From NCBI RefSeq assembly GCF_025244825.1, contig NZ_CP104263.1, positions 1 through 64,000 of the forward strand: a stretch of DNA of 64,000 nucleotides. The letters run 5' to 3'. This DNA is from Arthrobacter jinronghuae (GTDB lineage: Bacteria; Actinomycetota; Actinomycetes; Actinomycetales; Micrococcaceae). Shown in pieces: positions 1-12,634 of this stretch. How positions within the stretch are numbered: the stretch's first letter is position 1; each line of letters opens with the position of its first letter. A program made the translations under genes and the position numbers. Under the pieces are notes generated by a model. It did not search any database, had not been told where the DNA came from, and worked only from the letters and a program-made list of their open reading frames with translations.

Positions 1-60
1 AAGGACTACTCAACGTTAGGTGAGACGGGGGCGCCAGTCAAACCGGGCTCGGACCCCGGG

Positions 61-297
61 TAATCCACAGCCTGCGCCGGGCTGTGGATACCCTGTGGAT
101 AGTCCGCACATCCGGTTGTGCACCCAGATTTTTCAACAGCTGTGGACAACTGCTGTGGGTATCCTGCGGCCAAGTGCCCTGTGAGGGAGCCAACAGGCCC
201 TTGTACAGGCGGATTTCCAGCTACCACCACGGGAAATCATCCTCTAGGCTTGGCGACGGGTACTTTATCCACTATCTGTGCATAACTCTGTGGATGA
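61..297. promoter_or_regulatory. DnaA-box cluster upstream of dnaA (left part of oriC / autoregulatory region)
   Basis: The whole stretch before dnaA (1-364) has no gene. It holds several near-consensus DnaA boxes (consensus TTATCCACA): TAATCCACA at 61-69, reverse boxes TGTGGATAC at 83-91, TGTGGATAG at 94-102, TGTGGACAA at 141-149 and TGTGGATGA at 289-297, TTATCCACT at 265-273, and TGTGCATAA at 277-285. None is a perfect match, unlike the boxes after dnaA. Such weak boxes in front of dnaA usually serve autoregulation or form the second half of a bipartite origin; that role is inferred. Confidence 0.7.
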
Positions 298-364
298 AGT
301 GCCGGGATCCCCACCGGGATCCCGAGTTTTCTTAGACAGCCGCAGGGCGTCATGAGAGGTTTTT

Positions 365-1786
365 GTGGGTACGGACGAAATCAACGATGTGGGCAGCTCT
401 TGGCGCAAGGTCATTCGGACTCTGGAGACCGATGACAGGGTCACTCCCCGACAGCGTGGATTCGTGGTGCTTGCGCAGGCCCAGGGCCTGATCGGCACCA
501 CTCTTCTGGTTGCGGTACCCAACGAACTGACTCGTGAAGTGCTGCAGACGCAGCTGAAGAACATCCTCGACGAAGTACTTCGCGGCGTTTTCCAGGCCGA
601 TATCCAGTGTGCTTTCGTCATTGACTCCGACCTCACTCCCGTGGCCGAAGCCGAACCGGAACCCGAAGAACAGCCGGCGGCCCCCAGTCCCGTACCCTCC
701 GGCGAAAGCGGCGCGCCTTCCCCGACGCCGCCGAGCACCAGCCAGGAATTCGGCCGCCTCAATCCGAAGTACGTCTTCGAGACCTTCGTTATCGGTTCGT
801 CCAACAGGTTTGCCCATGCGGCCGCCGTAGCCGTTGCTGAAGCTCCGGCGAAGGCCTACAACCCCTTGTTCATCTACGGGGACTCCGGGTTGGGCAAAAC
901 CCATCTCCTTCATGCCATCGGCCACTATGCCCGGCACCTGTACACCGGGATCCGCGTCCGCTACGTGAACTCGGAGGAGTTCACGAACGACTTCATCAAC
1001 TCCATCCGCTATGACGAAGGCGCCAGCTTCAAACAGCTGTACCGCAACGTGGACATCCTGCTGATCGATGACATTCAGTTCCTGGCCAACAAGGACGCCA
1101 CCCAGGAGGAGTTCTTCCACACGTTCAACGCCCTGCACAACCACAACAAGCAGGTGGTCATCACCTCGGACCTGCCGCCCAAGCAGCTTTCCGGTTTCGA
1201 GGAACGGATGCGGTCGCGGTTTGAATGGGGCCTGTTGACGGATGTGCAGCCGCCGGAGCTCGAAACCCGCATCGCGATTCTGCGGAAGAAGGCAATCGGG
1301 GACAGCCTCAGCGCTCCGGACGACGTCCTGGAATACATCGCGTCCAAGATTTCGACCAACATCCGGGAACTTGAAGGTGCACTGATCCGCGTAACCGCCT
1401 TCGCCAGCCTGAACCGGCAGCAGGTGGATGTCGGTCTGGCCGAGATTGTTCTGAAGGACCTGATTACCGACGACGGCGCCCAGGAAATTACAGCCGCGTC
1501 AATCCTCGGGCAGACTGCCGCCTACTTCCAGATCAGCCTCGAAGAACTCTGCAGCAAGTCCCGGACCCGCACCCTGGTCACCGCCCGGCAGATCGCCATG
1601 TACCTGTGCCGGGAACTGACGGACATGTCCCTGCCCAAGATCGGCCAGGAACTGGGCGGGCGGGATCACACGACGGTGATCCACGCGGACCGCAAGATCC
1701 GCGAACTGATGGCCGAACGGCGGGCTATCTACAACCAGGTGACTGAACTGACCAACAGGATCAAGCAGCAGCAGCGCGAGGCCTGA
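365..1786 (+). CDS. dnaA: Chromosomal replication initiator protein DnaA
   Basis: Binds DnaA boxes, oligomerises with ATP and opens oriC. The 473-residue product has the four usual parts: an N-terminal DnaB/DciA-interaction domain (about 1-90), a Pro/Glu/Ser-rich linker (about 92-128), an AAA+ ATPase with Walker A GDSGLGKT (172-179) and Walker B ILLIDD, and a C-terminal helix-turn-helix domain with the DnaA signature around [15 protein letters not shown]. The Walker A has GDSG where many DnaA proteins have GPSG. The start is GTG at 365, with a GAGAGG ribosome site at 354-359. DnaA boxes lie on both sides, so autoregulation is likely. Confidence 0.98.
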   Translation: MGTDEINDVGSSWRKVIRTLETDDRVTPRQRGFVVLAQAQGLIGTTLLVAVPNELTREVLQTQLKNILDEVLRGVFQADIQCAFVIDSDLTPVAEAEPEPEEQPAAPSPVPSGESGAPSPTPPSTSQEFGRLNPKYVFETFVIGSSNRFAHAAAVAVAEAPAKAYNPLFIYGDSGLGKTHLLHAIGHYARHLYTGIRVRYVNSEEFTNDFINSIRYDEGASFKQLYRNVDILLIDDIQFLANKDATQEEFFHTFNALHNHNKQVVITSDLPPKQLSGFEERMRSRFEWGLLTDVQPPELETRIAILRKKAIGDSLSAPDDVLEYIASKISTNIRELEGALIRVTAFASLNRQQVDVGLAEIVLKDLITDDGAQEITAASILGQTAAYFQISLEELCSKSRTRTLVTARQIAMYLCRELTDMSLPKIGQELGGRDHTTVIHADRKIRELMAERRAIYNQVTELTNRIKQQQREA

Positions 1787-1800
1787 ACACCGGCAAAAAA

Positions 1801-1817
1801 GAGCCCCGCAGGGGCTC
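1801..1817. terminator. Hairpin after dnaA
   Basis: Seven-base-pair GC stem (GAGCCCC / GGGGCTC) with a GCA loop, 15 bp after the dnaA stop codon. The run of six A just before it would be a U-tract for minus-strand transcripts; on the plus strand only a weak AATTAACATTT tract follows. It probably ends dnaA transcription before oriC and may work in both directions. Confidence 0.6.
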
Positions 1818-1829
1818 GAAATTAACATT

Positions 1830-2068
1830 TGTGGACAAGGGTGTGGATAACCCGGTGGACAACCCCTGGTTACCCACGCTTCCCTGTGGATACGCGGAAC
1901 CCTTAAAAAGTTTCCAACAGCCCCGAGCACGGCCGCTGCAGCGAGTCCACAGGTTATCAACAGGCTTAAACGGCCGGGACGCCCCGGTGTGAGGGGTTAT
2001 CCACAGTATCCACAGGAGTTATTAACACTACGGATCTTAAGAAATTGGGTTCCACCAAATAACAACTA
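1830..2068. other. oriC: Chromosomal origin of replication (oriC), dnaA-dnaN intergenic region
   Basis: The 600-bp dnaA-dnaN gap holds a dense DnaA-box array: TGTGGACAA 1830-1838, perfect reverse TGTGGATAA 1842-1850, GGTGGACAA 1854-1862, TTACCCACG 1870-1878, TGTGGATAC 1885-1893, TTATCAACA 1954-1962, perfect TTATCCACA 1997-2005 and GTATCCACA 2006-2014. Directly after comes the most AT-rich stretch of the gap (about 2017-2068), a candidate DNA-unwinding element. Position between dnaA and dnaN and box density match actinobacterial origins. Nothing else recognisable lies from 2069 to 2386 except a small hairpin (GTACT-GAGA-AGTAC, 2350-2363) just ahead of dnaN. Confidence 0.9.
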
Positions 2069-2386
2069 AGTCCCGGACACCTCGAACCACCCGAGACATC
2101 CAATGAAAAACTCATAGACCAGACTGTCGGCCAGCACCTGACCGTCGCCTCTCCAGTCCCGCTCCGGTGCAGTTCACCACCGGACAGGGCTAAGCTGTCA
2201 CAGAGTATGGTTGTCATTCGCGTGTAAACCCGTACGGTCCGGTAGTTGGAGCTGAATGCCCGTCTATCCGCTCCTACCCGGACACGTCGGCGGATGCTTC
2301 CCGCGTTCCACCACCACATAGCTCACACGAGTTCAAGACAAGATCAGTTGTACTGAGAAGTACGTTGCGAAAGGCGGCACCCTTCA

Positions 2387-3511
2387 GTGAAGTTTCGAGT
2401 TGAGCGGGATGTCCTGGCCGAGGCCGTCACGTGGACAGCACGTTCCCTGTCTCCGCGCCCGCCGGTTCCGGTCCTTTCGGGGCTGCTTATCAAGGCTGAA
2501 AACGGTTCCCTGAGCATCGCCAGCTTCGATTACGAAATTTCCGCACGTCTCCAGATTCCGGCCGACATCAGCGAAGAAGGCACCATCCTGGTTTCCGGCC
2601 GCCTGCTGGCCGAGATCTGCCGCAGCCTTCCTTCGGCTCCGGTGGAAGTCGAAACCGACGGTTCGAAGGTCACGCTGACCTGCCGCAACAGCCGGTTCAA
2701 CCTCGCGACCATGCCTGAAGCCGAATATCCGGAACTGCCGGCCCTGCCCGAGGTGAGCGGCGTCGTCGACGGCGATGCTTTCGCACAGGCCGTGTCGCAG
2801 GTCATCATTGCCGCCAGCCGGGATGACACCCTGCCCATCCTCACGGGTGTGCGGATGGAAATCGAAGATGATCTCATCACTTTCCTGGCCACCGACCGGT
2901 ACCGTCTGGCGCTGCGGGAACTGTCCTGGAAACCGGCTACTCCGGGGATTTCCACCAGTGCACTCGTCAAAGCCAAGACCCTCAACGAGGTGGCCAAGAC
3001 TCTCGGCGGCGCAGGGGACCTCAACATCGCCCTGTCCGATGACAGCGAACTTATCGGCTTTGAAAGCGGCGGCCGGCGCACCACCTCGCTGCTGGTAGAC
3101 GGCGATTACCCCAAGATCCGCTCTCTTTTCCCCGAAAACACGCCTATCCACGCCACGGTGGAAACCTCTGCGCTGGTGGAAGCCGTACGTCGAGTTTCCC
3201 TCGTAGCCGAACGGAATACACCGGTCCGCCTGGCCTTCACCGATGGCCAGCTCTCCCTTGATGCCGGTACCGGCGAAGACGCCCAGGCATCTGAAGCACT
3301 GGAAGCGGCATTGGTAGGCGACGACATCACGGTCGCCTTCAACCCGCACTACCTGAGCGAAGGCCTGAGCGCGTTCCCGAGCAAATATGTCCGCTTCTCC
3401 TTCACGACGCCGCCCAAGCCGGCAGTGATTTCCGCCCAGGAAGAGCTCACCGGCGATGACCAGGCCGACTACCGCTACCTGCTGATGCCGGTACGTCTGC
3501 CGAACCAGTAG
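2387..3511 (+). CDS. dnaN: DNA polymerase III sliding clamp (beta subunit)
   Basis: Forms the dimeric ring that tethers the replicative polymerase, ligase and repair polymerases to DNA. The 374-residue length and the three repeated clamp folds (about 1-120, 125-245, 250-374) fit the family; the C-terminal YLLMPVRLPNQ is the typical actinobacterial form of the conserved clamp end. The start is GTG at 2387; the nearest AAGG ribosome-site match (2371-2374) is rather far away, so translation may be weak or the transcript may be leaderless-like. It follows oriC directly and precedes recF. Confidence 0.97.
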   Translation: MKFRVERDVLAEAVTWTARSLSPRPPVPVLSGLLIKAENGSLSIASFDYEISARLQIPADISEEGTILVSGRLLAEICRSLPSAPVEVETDGSKVTLTCRNSRFNLATMPEAEYPELPALPEVSGVVDGDAFAQAVSQVIIAASRDDTLPILTGVRMEIEDDLITFLATDRYRLALRELSWKPATPGISTSALVKAKTLNEVAKTLGGAGDLNIALSDDSELIGFESGGRRTTSLLVDGDYPKIRSLFPENTPIHATVETSALVEAVRRVSLVAERNTPVRLAFTDGQLSLDAGTGEDAQASEALEAALVGDDITVAFNPHYLSEGLSAFPSKYVRFSFTTPPKPAVISAQEELTGDDQADYRYLLMPVRLPNQ

Positions 3512-3697
3512 TTCGCCGCCCGCAGGCCCGGCTTACCGGTCATCATCCCGGCGACCCGTGGACGATGGCGTCGAAAAAAGGCGTAACAATGTCGATGTAA
3601 CACAATTTGACAAAGGCCTGTTGAGCAGTGGGCAGCCCGCTGGCAGGAAACGGCCGGCGGCCCGACAGGCCCGACGGACAGGAGAGGATCAGAACCC

Positions 3698-4882
3698 ATG
3701 TACGTTGACCACCTCTCCCTGACGGGCTACCGCAGTTATCCGCAGCTGGACATCCGGCTCGGACCCGGGGTCACCGTATTCGTCGGACCCAACGGCACGG
3801 GCAAAACCAACATTGTCGAGGCAATCGGCTATCTGGCCACGCTGTCTTCCCACCGGGTGAGCACGGATGGCCCTTTGGTGAACTTCGATGCCGAACAGGC
3901 ACTGATCAGGGCCCGCCTGGTGCGGGGCTCCCAGGCCACCGGCGTCGAGCTGGAACTGAACCCCGGCCGCGGCAACCGGGCCCGGATCAACCGCGCCAAT
4001 CCGGTCCGTGCCCGGGATATCCTGGGCCTGTGCCGGACGGTGCTCTTCGCGCCCGAGGACCTGGCACTGGTCAAGGGCGATCCCGGTAGCCGCCGTCGTT
4101 TTTTGGATGAATTGATCGTTTCCCTGGTGCCCCGCCATGCGGCAACCCGCTCGGACTACGACCGCGTGCTGAAGCAGCGGAACGCCCTGCTGAAATCTGC
4201 ACGGGCCGCCGGCCGTGTCACCTCCGCGCACGAGGCAACCCTGGACGTCTGGGACCAGCACATGGCCGTAGCCGGCGCCCAGCTGGTGGCCGCCCGGCTC
4301 GAGGCGCTCCAACGCCTGCAGCCTCACCTGCAGGCGGCCTACCGAGACCTCACCGACGGCTCGAAGGCTGCCCGGGCGGTCTATCGGTCCACCCTGCAGG
4401 GAACCGTCAACGACGACGGCGCGGTGGAAGGTTCCCAGGATCCGGACGAGTTGTATTCCTTGACCGTGCCGGAACTCACCGAGCGGTTCCTGCAGGCATT
4501 CGCCGCCAACCGCAGGCGCGAGCTTGAACGCGGAATCTCCCTGGTGGGCCCGCACCGGGACGAACTGGAGCTGATCCTCGGACAGGCGCCCGCCAAGGGG
4601 TACGCCTCCCACGGGGAAACCTGGTCCTTCGCCCTGTCCCTTCGCCTGGGGTCCTACTACCTGCTGACCAGCGACGATTCCACCCCCGGTTCCGGGCCGA
4701 TCCTGATCCTGGACGACGTGTTTGCGGAGTTGGATGTGCAGCGCCGGCAGCGGCTCGCCGGAATTGTGGCTGGAGCCGAGCAGGTACTGGTGACTGCGGC
4801 TGTTGGCGACGACATCCCGGAATCACTGGCAGGACGGGTCATTAACGTGATCCCGGGAGGCGTCAGTGTGCCCGTCTCCTGA
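3698..4882 (+). CDS. recF: DNA replication and repair protein RecF
   Basis: SMC-like ATPase that helps load RecA at single-strand gaps together with RecO and RecR. Residues 30-37 form Walker A (GPNGTGKT); the ABC signature region is near ISLVGPHRDELEL and Walker B is ILILDDVFAELD near the C-terminus. The length of 394 residues is normal. ATG at 3698 is preceded by AGGAGAGG. The stop overlaps the start of the downstream DciA-like gene by 17 bp, so the two are translationally linked. In several actinobacteria a gnd gene sits between dnaN and recF; here only 186 bp separate them. Confidence 0.97.
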   Translation: MYVDHLSLTGYRSYPQLDIRLGPGVTVFVGPNGTGKTNIVEAIGYLATLSSHRVSTDGPLVNFDAEQALIRARLVRGSQATGVELELNPGRGNRARINRANPVRARDILGLCRTVLFAPEDLALVKGDPGSRRRFLDELIVSLVPRHAATRSDYDRVLKQRNALLKSARAAGRVTSAHEATLDVWDQHMAVAGAQLVAARLEALQRLQPHLQAAYRDLTDGSKAARAVYRSTLQGTVNDDGAVEGSQDPDELYSLTVPELTERFLQAFAANRRRELERGISLVGPHRDELELILGQAPAKGYASHGETWSFALSLRLGSYYLLTSDDSTPGSGPILILDDVFAELDVQRRQRLAGIVAGAEQVLVTAAVGDDIPESLAGRVINVIPGGVSVPVS

Positions 4883-5405
4883 GCCCGTGCTCCCCGGTGA
4901 GGAGCCCGAAGGCCGGCCCGACGCCGCCCGTGAGCAGCTCAACCGCATGCGCCAGGCCGCACAGGCCCGCGGAAACCAGCGCACCCCCGCAACCCGGCGC
5001 AAGACCGGCCGCAGCCGGCAGGCCCCCTTTATCCCCGGCGAGTATGTCGGGCGGGACCCGCAGGGCCTGGGCAATGTCTTCACCCGCTTCGTGAATGAAC
5101 GCGGCTGGAACTCTCCCGTCGCCGTCGGATCGGTGATTTCCCGCTGGGAAGAGCTGGTGGGAAGCGAAGTCAGCGCGCACTGCAAACCGGAGTCCTTTCA
5201 GGACACCACGGTGCAGGTTCGGTGCGACTCGACGGCCTGGGCCACCCAGCTCCGGCTCCTGCGGGACACCCTGATTGCACGATTCGACGCTGAACTCGGT
5301 TCCGGCGTCGTCACCAAGATCGAGGTCATCGGCCCGGCGGCGCCGAACTGGCGCAAGGGACTTCGCAGCGTCAAAGGGCGGGGGCCCCGGGATACCTACG
5401 GGTAG
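4866..5405 (+). CDS. DciA-family (DUF721) protein
   Basis: The DUF721/DciA family takes the place of DnaC/DnaI as replicative helicase operator in most bacteria. The 179-residue product has a disordered, Arg/Pro-rich N-terminal half (about 1-60) and the conserved domain from about 70 to 165, with WEELVGSEVSAHCKPESF followed by VRCDSTAWATQLRLL, which are typical of the family. The GTG start lies inside the end of recF (17-bp overlap). The place between recF and gyrB is conserved in actinobacteria and fits a role in replication. Identity is by family motif; helicase binding here is inferred. Confidence 0.88.
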   Translation: MCPSPEPVLPGEEPEGRPDAAREQLNRMRQAAQARGNQRTPATRRKTGRSRQAPFIPGEYVGRDPQGLGNVFTRFVNERGWNSPVAVGSVISRWEELVGSEVSAHCKPESFQDTTVQVRCDSTAWATQLRLLRDTLIARFDAELGSGVVTKIEVIGPAAPNWRKGLRSVKGRGPRDTYG

Positions 5406-5430
5406 GCCGGACCGCTCGGCATCCCGGTCG

Positions 5431-5466
5431 CCTGTACGGAAGGGACTGAAATCCCGCCCGTACAGG
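5431..5466 (+). terminator. Perfect nested hairpin in the dciA-gyrB gap
   Basis: The outer arms CCTGTACGG (5431-5439) and CCGTACAGG (5458-5466) pair perfectly, and an inner GGGA/TCCC stem closes a CTGAAA loop. No T-run follows, so it is either a poor intrinsic terminator, an RNA-processing site or a regulatory structure in the gyrB leader. The rest of the 265-bp gap holds a TAGAAT -10-like hexamer (5595-5600) and a small inverted repeat GGACA-GGTT-TGTCC (5569-5582). Confidence 0.55.
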
Positions 5467-5643
5467 AGGCGGTTAGGGGCCGGAGAACCCCCTGGCTGGT
5501 ATCCGCCCCTATCCGGTGCGCTCCGATTCGCTTCAAAGCGTCATTAGTGGCCTGTCAGGGGGTGTTTTGGACAGGTTTGTCCCCCGTGGCGCGGTAGAAT
5601 TGAGAGTGGAGATGCCTGTCCGCTGGGGAGGCTTCAATTCTGA

Positions 5644-7728
<2,085 letters not shown>

Positions 7729-7797
7729 CGGATTCAGTGCCGGCGACTGGCTGCCGGAGAGCATGGACTTTAGCGACTTAGAAACGGAAGCAGAACT

Positions 7798-10451
<2,654 letters not shown>

Positions 10452-10455
<4 letters not shown>

Positions 10456-10961
10456 GCTCGACCAACCCAAGCCCTAGGTCGTCCTCGGGCGGCGGGCCGC
10501 GGGTGAAAACCCCCGCCCGCCCTGCCCAGCGTCCTGGAGGGGGTCAGAGCACCTCGGGTAACCGCCAGCCGCTGGTGAAGCCCGCCCCCAAGGCCAAGGC
10601 CCGCAAGGCCCGGCTGCTGGTCAGCAAGATCGATCCCTGGTCCGTCCTGAAGATGGCCTTCCTTCTGTCCGTGGCGCTCGGCGTCGTCACCGTGGTGGCT
10701 GCCATTGTGCTGTGGACCGTGCTGGACCTGACCGGCATCTTTGACCGCGTCAACACGCTGCTGGGCGAGATTGCCGGCAGCGAGTCCGGCGGCTTCGACC
10801 TCCGTGACTTTGCCTCGCTGGGACAGGTGGTTTCCTTTGCGACCATCATCGCCGTGGTGAACGTCCTGCTGCTGACGGCGCTGTCGATGCTCGCAGCCGT
10901 GTTGTACAACATCGCCTCCACCCTGGTGGGCGGCATTGGTGTCACACTGACAGACGACTAG
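10452..10961 (+). CDS. DUF3566 domain membrane protein
   Basis: The 169-residue protein has a basic Ser/Pro/Gly-rich N-terminus (about 1-55), then the DUF3566 domain beginning near [19 protein letters not shown]. There are two membrane segments: about 70-95 ([20 protein letters not shown]) and about 130-155. The GTG start overlaps the gyrA stop by 4 bp. This gene follows gyrA in many actinobacteria, including mycobacteria (Rv0007 position), but its function is not established. The operon position suggests a link to the cell cycle or envelope; that is inference. Confidence 0.88.
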
Positions 10962-10962
10962 T

Positions 10963-11023
10963 GTTTTCCGGTTCCGGAGGAGTTCAAACAGCGCTTCAAA
11001 CAGCGCCTCCGGAACCGGAAAAC
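10963..11023 (+). terminator. Long hairpin after DUF3566 with a duplicated 12-mer in its loop
   Basis: An 18-bp perfect stem (arms 10963-10980 and 11006-11023, beginning GTTTTCCGG) lies directly after the DUF3566 stop. The 25-nt loop region is almost entirely two tandem copies of TTCAAACAGCGC (10983-10994 and 10995-11006). It probably ends the gyrase operon, although no strong T-run follows. Confidence 0.7.
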
Positions 11024-11031
11024 CACTCGAT

Positions 11032-11060
11032 TTGGCGCCGGGCCGAAGGTACGGTAAAGT
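11032..11060 (+). promoter_or_regulatory. Sigma-70-type promoter of tRNA-Ile
   Basis: TTGGCG (11032-11037), a 17-bp spacer and TAAAGT (11055-11060), ending 24 bp before the first tRNA nucleotide. Both hexamers are close to consensus at optimal spacing, and the position just after a terminator supports it. Confidence 0.65.
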
Positions 11061-11084
11061 CATATCTCGGCCCGAAGAGGTTCG

Positions 11085-11158
11085 GGGCGTATAGCTCAGG
11101 CGGTTAGAGCGCTTCGCTGATAACGAAGAGGTCCCAGGTTCAAGTCCTGGTACGCCCA
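11085..11158 (+). tRNA. tRNA-Ile (GAT)
   Basis: 74-nt cloverleaf. The acceptor arms GGGCGTA (11085-11091) and TACGCCC (11151-11157) pair fully, with discriminator A at 11158. The anticodon stem CTTCG/CGAAG closes the loop CTGATAA with anticodon GAT. The T-loop GTTCAAGTC is canonical. CCA is not encoded. The location after the gyrase operon is conserved in actinobacteria. Confidence 0.97.
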
Positions 11159-11203
11159 CGGAACACCTTGCAAGAGGTGGACCACAACGGCAAGGAGGAT
11201 TCC

Positions 11204-11323
11204 GTGAAGAAGTTGCTGGCAGTAACGGCAGCTGCGGCTGCGGGAGTCTTTGCTTTCAAGAAGTGGCAGGAAACTGCTGCTGAGAAGACCGTTTGGAAGG
11301 AATCGACCGACAAGGTCGACTAA
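11204..11323 (+). CDS. DLW-39 family small protein
   Basis: A 39-residue product that starts MKKLLAVTAAAAAG and ends KESTDKVD. It has a basic N-terminus, a single hydrophobic segment (residues 4-17) and a charged C-terminal half with KKWQET. The length and the position between tRNA-Ile and tRNA-Ala match the actinobacterial DLW-39 family, whose function is unknown. The GTG start at 11204 has AAGGAGG about 8 bp upstream (within 11191-11200). It may be a short membrane peptide. Confidence 0.85.
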   Translation: MKKLLAVTAAAAAGVFAFKKWQETAAEKTVWKESTDKVD

Positions 11324-11388
11324 AACCAAACAGCTTTCTGGTCATAACCTGGGGCAACAGTAGGTTATACTGGATAAGTTCTCATTTC

Positions 11389-11461
11389 GGGGGCATGGCG
11401 CAATTGGTAGCGCACCTGCTTTGCAAGCAGGGGGTTCGGGGTTCGAGTCCCCGTGCCTCCA
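11389..11461 (+). tRNA. tRNA-Ala (TGC)
   Basis: 73-nt cloverleaf. The acceptor GGGGGCA (11389-11395) pairs with TGCCTCC (11454-11460), including the G3:U70 wobble that identifies alanine tRNAs, with discriminator A at 11461. The anticodon stem CCTGC/GCAGG closes loop TTTGCAA; anticodon TGC is at 11422-11424. A TATACT hexamer (11366-11371) is a likely -10 element of its own promoter. Confidence 0.97.
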
Positions 11462-11470
11462 CCGAATACA

Positions 11471-11502
11471 GAAGGTCCCCGCTCTTCGGAGCGGGGACCT
11501 TC
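11471..11502 (+). terminator. Terminator after tRNA-Ala
   Basis: A 14-bp perfect GC-rich stem (11471-11484 with 11489-11502) closed by a stable TTCG tetraloop, starting 9 nt after the tRNA, followed by TGCGTTTC. A clear intrinsic-type terminator. Confidence 0.85.
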
Positions 11503-11595
11503 TGCGTTTCACCCATTAGGGATGGCCGGCTCTTCGCAGGATCCCTGCCCCTGCCGCAGCGCCGGGGCCCCGCTGTCCTGCACTAGTGTTGGCCT

Positions 11596-12519
11596 GTGAA
11601 TATTTTCCTCGCGGTGGTAGGAGTGCTGGGCGTCTCCGCTTCCGGTCCCATTATGGCCGCTACCGCGGCTCCGGCTTTGGCCATTGCTTTCTGGCGCAAT
11701 GCCATCGGCGCGGTGCTGATGGGTACTCCGGCCGTGCTGGGTCGGCGTCGGGAGTTCAGGCAGCTCACTGCCCGGGACTACAAGTGGACCGCCATTGCCG
11801 CTGTCGCGTTGGCACTGCACTTCGCCTGCTTCATCACCTCGCTGCAATTGACGTCTGTTGCCGCCGCCACGGCATTGGTATGCCTGCAGGCCGGCTGGAT
11901 CGCGTTGTTCAATGTCCTGCGGGGTATCCGGGTTCCGCCCGTGGTCCTGGCGGGACTCGCGGCCGCATTTGCAGGCGTGCTGGTGATTTCCGGGTTCGAT
12001 CTGGGCCTGTCCCGGGAGGCGCTCATCGGTGATGTCCTCGCGGTGGCCGGAGGCGCCCTGGCGGGCGTGTACACGATTGCCGGCGGGAAGGCCCGGGAAT
12101 CGATGTCTACGGGCATCTATACAACCCTCTGCTACGGTGCCTGCGCGCTGCTCCTCCTGGCCCTGTGTGCAGCCTTCCGGCAGCCTATTGTCGGCTTCCC
12201 GCCGGCGGCGTGGCTGGGGATCCTCGGAGTGACCGTGGTGGCGCAGATCCTGGGCCACACAGTGTTTAATCACCTGCTGGCCGTGATGAGTCCGCTGGTC
12301 GTGTCCATGATCATACTGCTGGAGATCCCGGGAGCGGCCATCCTGGCGGCCGTCTTCCTTGACGAGCAGCTTCCCGCCGGTACTTATGCGGGACTGGCAC
12401 TAATCCTGGCCGGACTAACGGTTGTCGTTGCCGGCCAGGGCAGGCTCCGCAGACGGTCCGCGGCAACCGCTCAGCAGGTGCCTCCCGCCCCGCCGGCCCT
12501 TGGCGGGGACCAGCTGTAG
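11596..12519 (+). CDS. EamA/DMT-superfamily transporter
   Basis: A ten-helix drug/metabolite transporter of 307 residues, almost all hydrophobic, with two EamA repeats (about 1-135 and 145-280). The motif SLQLTSVAAATALVCLQ at about 77-93 and PLVVSMIILLEIPGAAILAAVF in the second repeat are typical of the family. The substrate cannot be read from sequence; relatives export amino acids, nucleosides or other metabolites. The GTG start at 11596 is the first start of the frame. It stands alone between two strong terminators (11471-11502 and 12552-12584). Confidence 0.85.
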   Translation: MNIFLAVVGVLGVSASGPIMAATAAPALAIAFWRNAIGAVLMGTPAVLGRRREFRQLTARDYKWTAIAAVALALHFACFITSLQLTSVAAATALVCLQAGWIALFNVLRGIRVPPVVLAGLAAAFAGVLVISGFDLGLSREALIGDVLAVAGGALAGVYTIAGGKARESMSTGIYTTLCYGACALLLLALCAAFRQPIVGFPPAAWLGILGVTVVAQILGHTVFNHLLAVMSPLVVSMIILLEIPGAAILAAVFLDEQLPAGTYAGLALILAGLTVVVAGQGRLRRRSAATAQQVPPAPPALGGDQL

Positions 12520-12551
12520 GCAGGGGTTTCAAAGAGGCTGCCAAAGCAGAG

Positions 12552-12584
12552 AAGGAGGGCTCCGCCATAGGCGGAGCCCTCCTT
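12552..12584. terminator. Bidirectional terminator between EamA and the repeat protein
   Basis: A 15-bp perfect stem (12552-12566 with 12570-12584) and a 3-nt loop, lying between convergent genes. It is flanked by short A- and T-rich ends, so it can serve both strands. Confidence 0.8.
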
Positions 12585-12634
12585 CTTCAGTACTTGTCCG
12601 GGGCCGGCCCTAGCCGATGCCCGAACCGGTTCTG

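Noticed and set aside
304..324. Repeated GGGATCC elements before dnaA as an operator
   Set aside because: The repeat is built of the self-complementary GGATCC and is common in GC-rich DNA; no other support.
5567..5600. TTGGAC ... TAGAAT as an ordinary gyrB promoter
   Set aside because: The spacing is 22 bp, too far from 17; kept only as part of a structured-leader finding.
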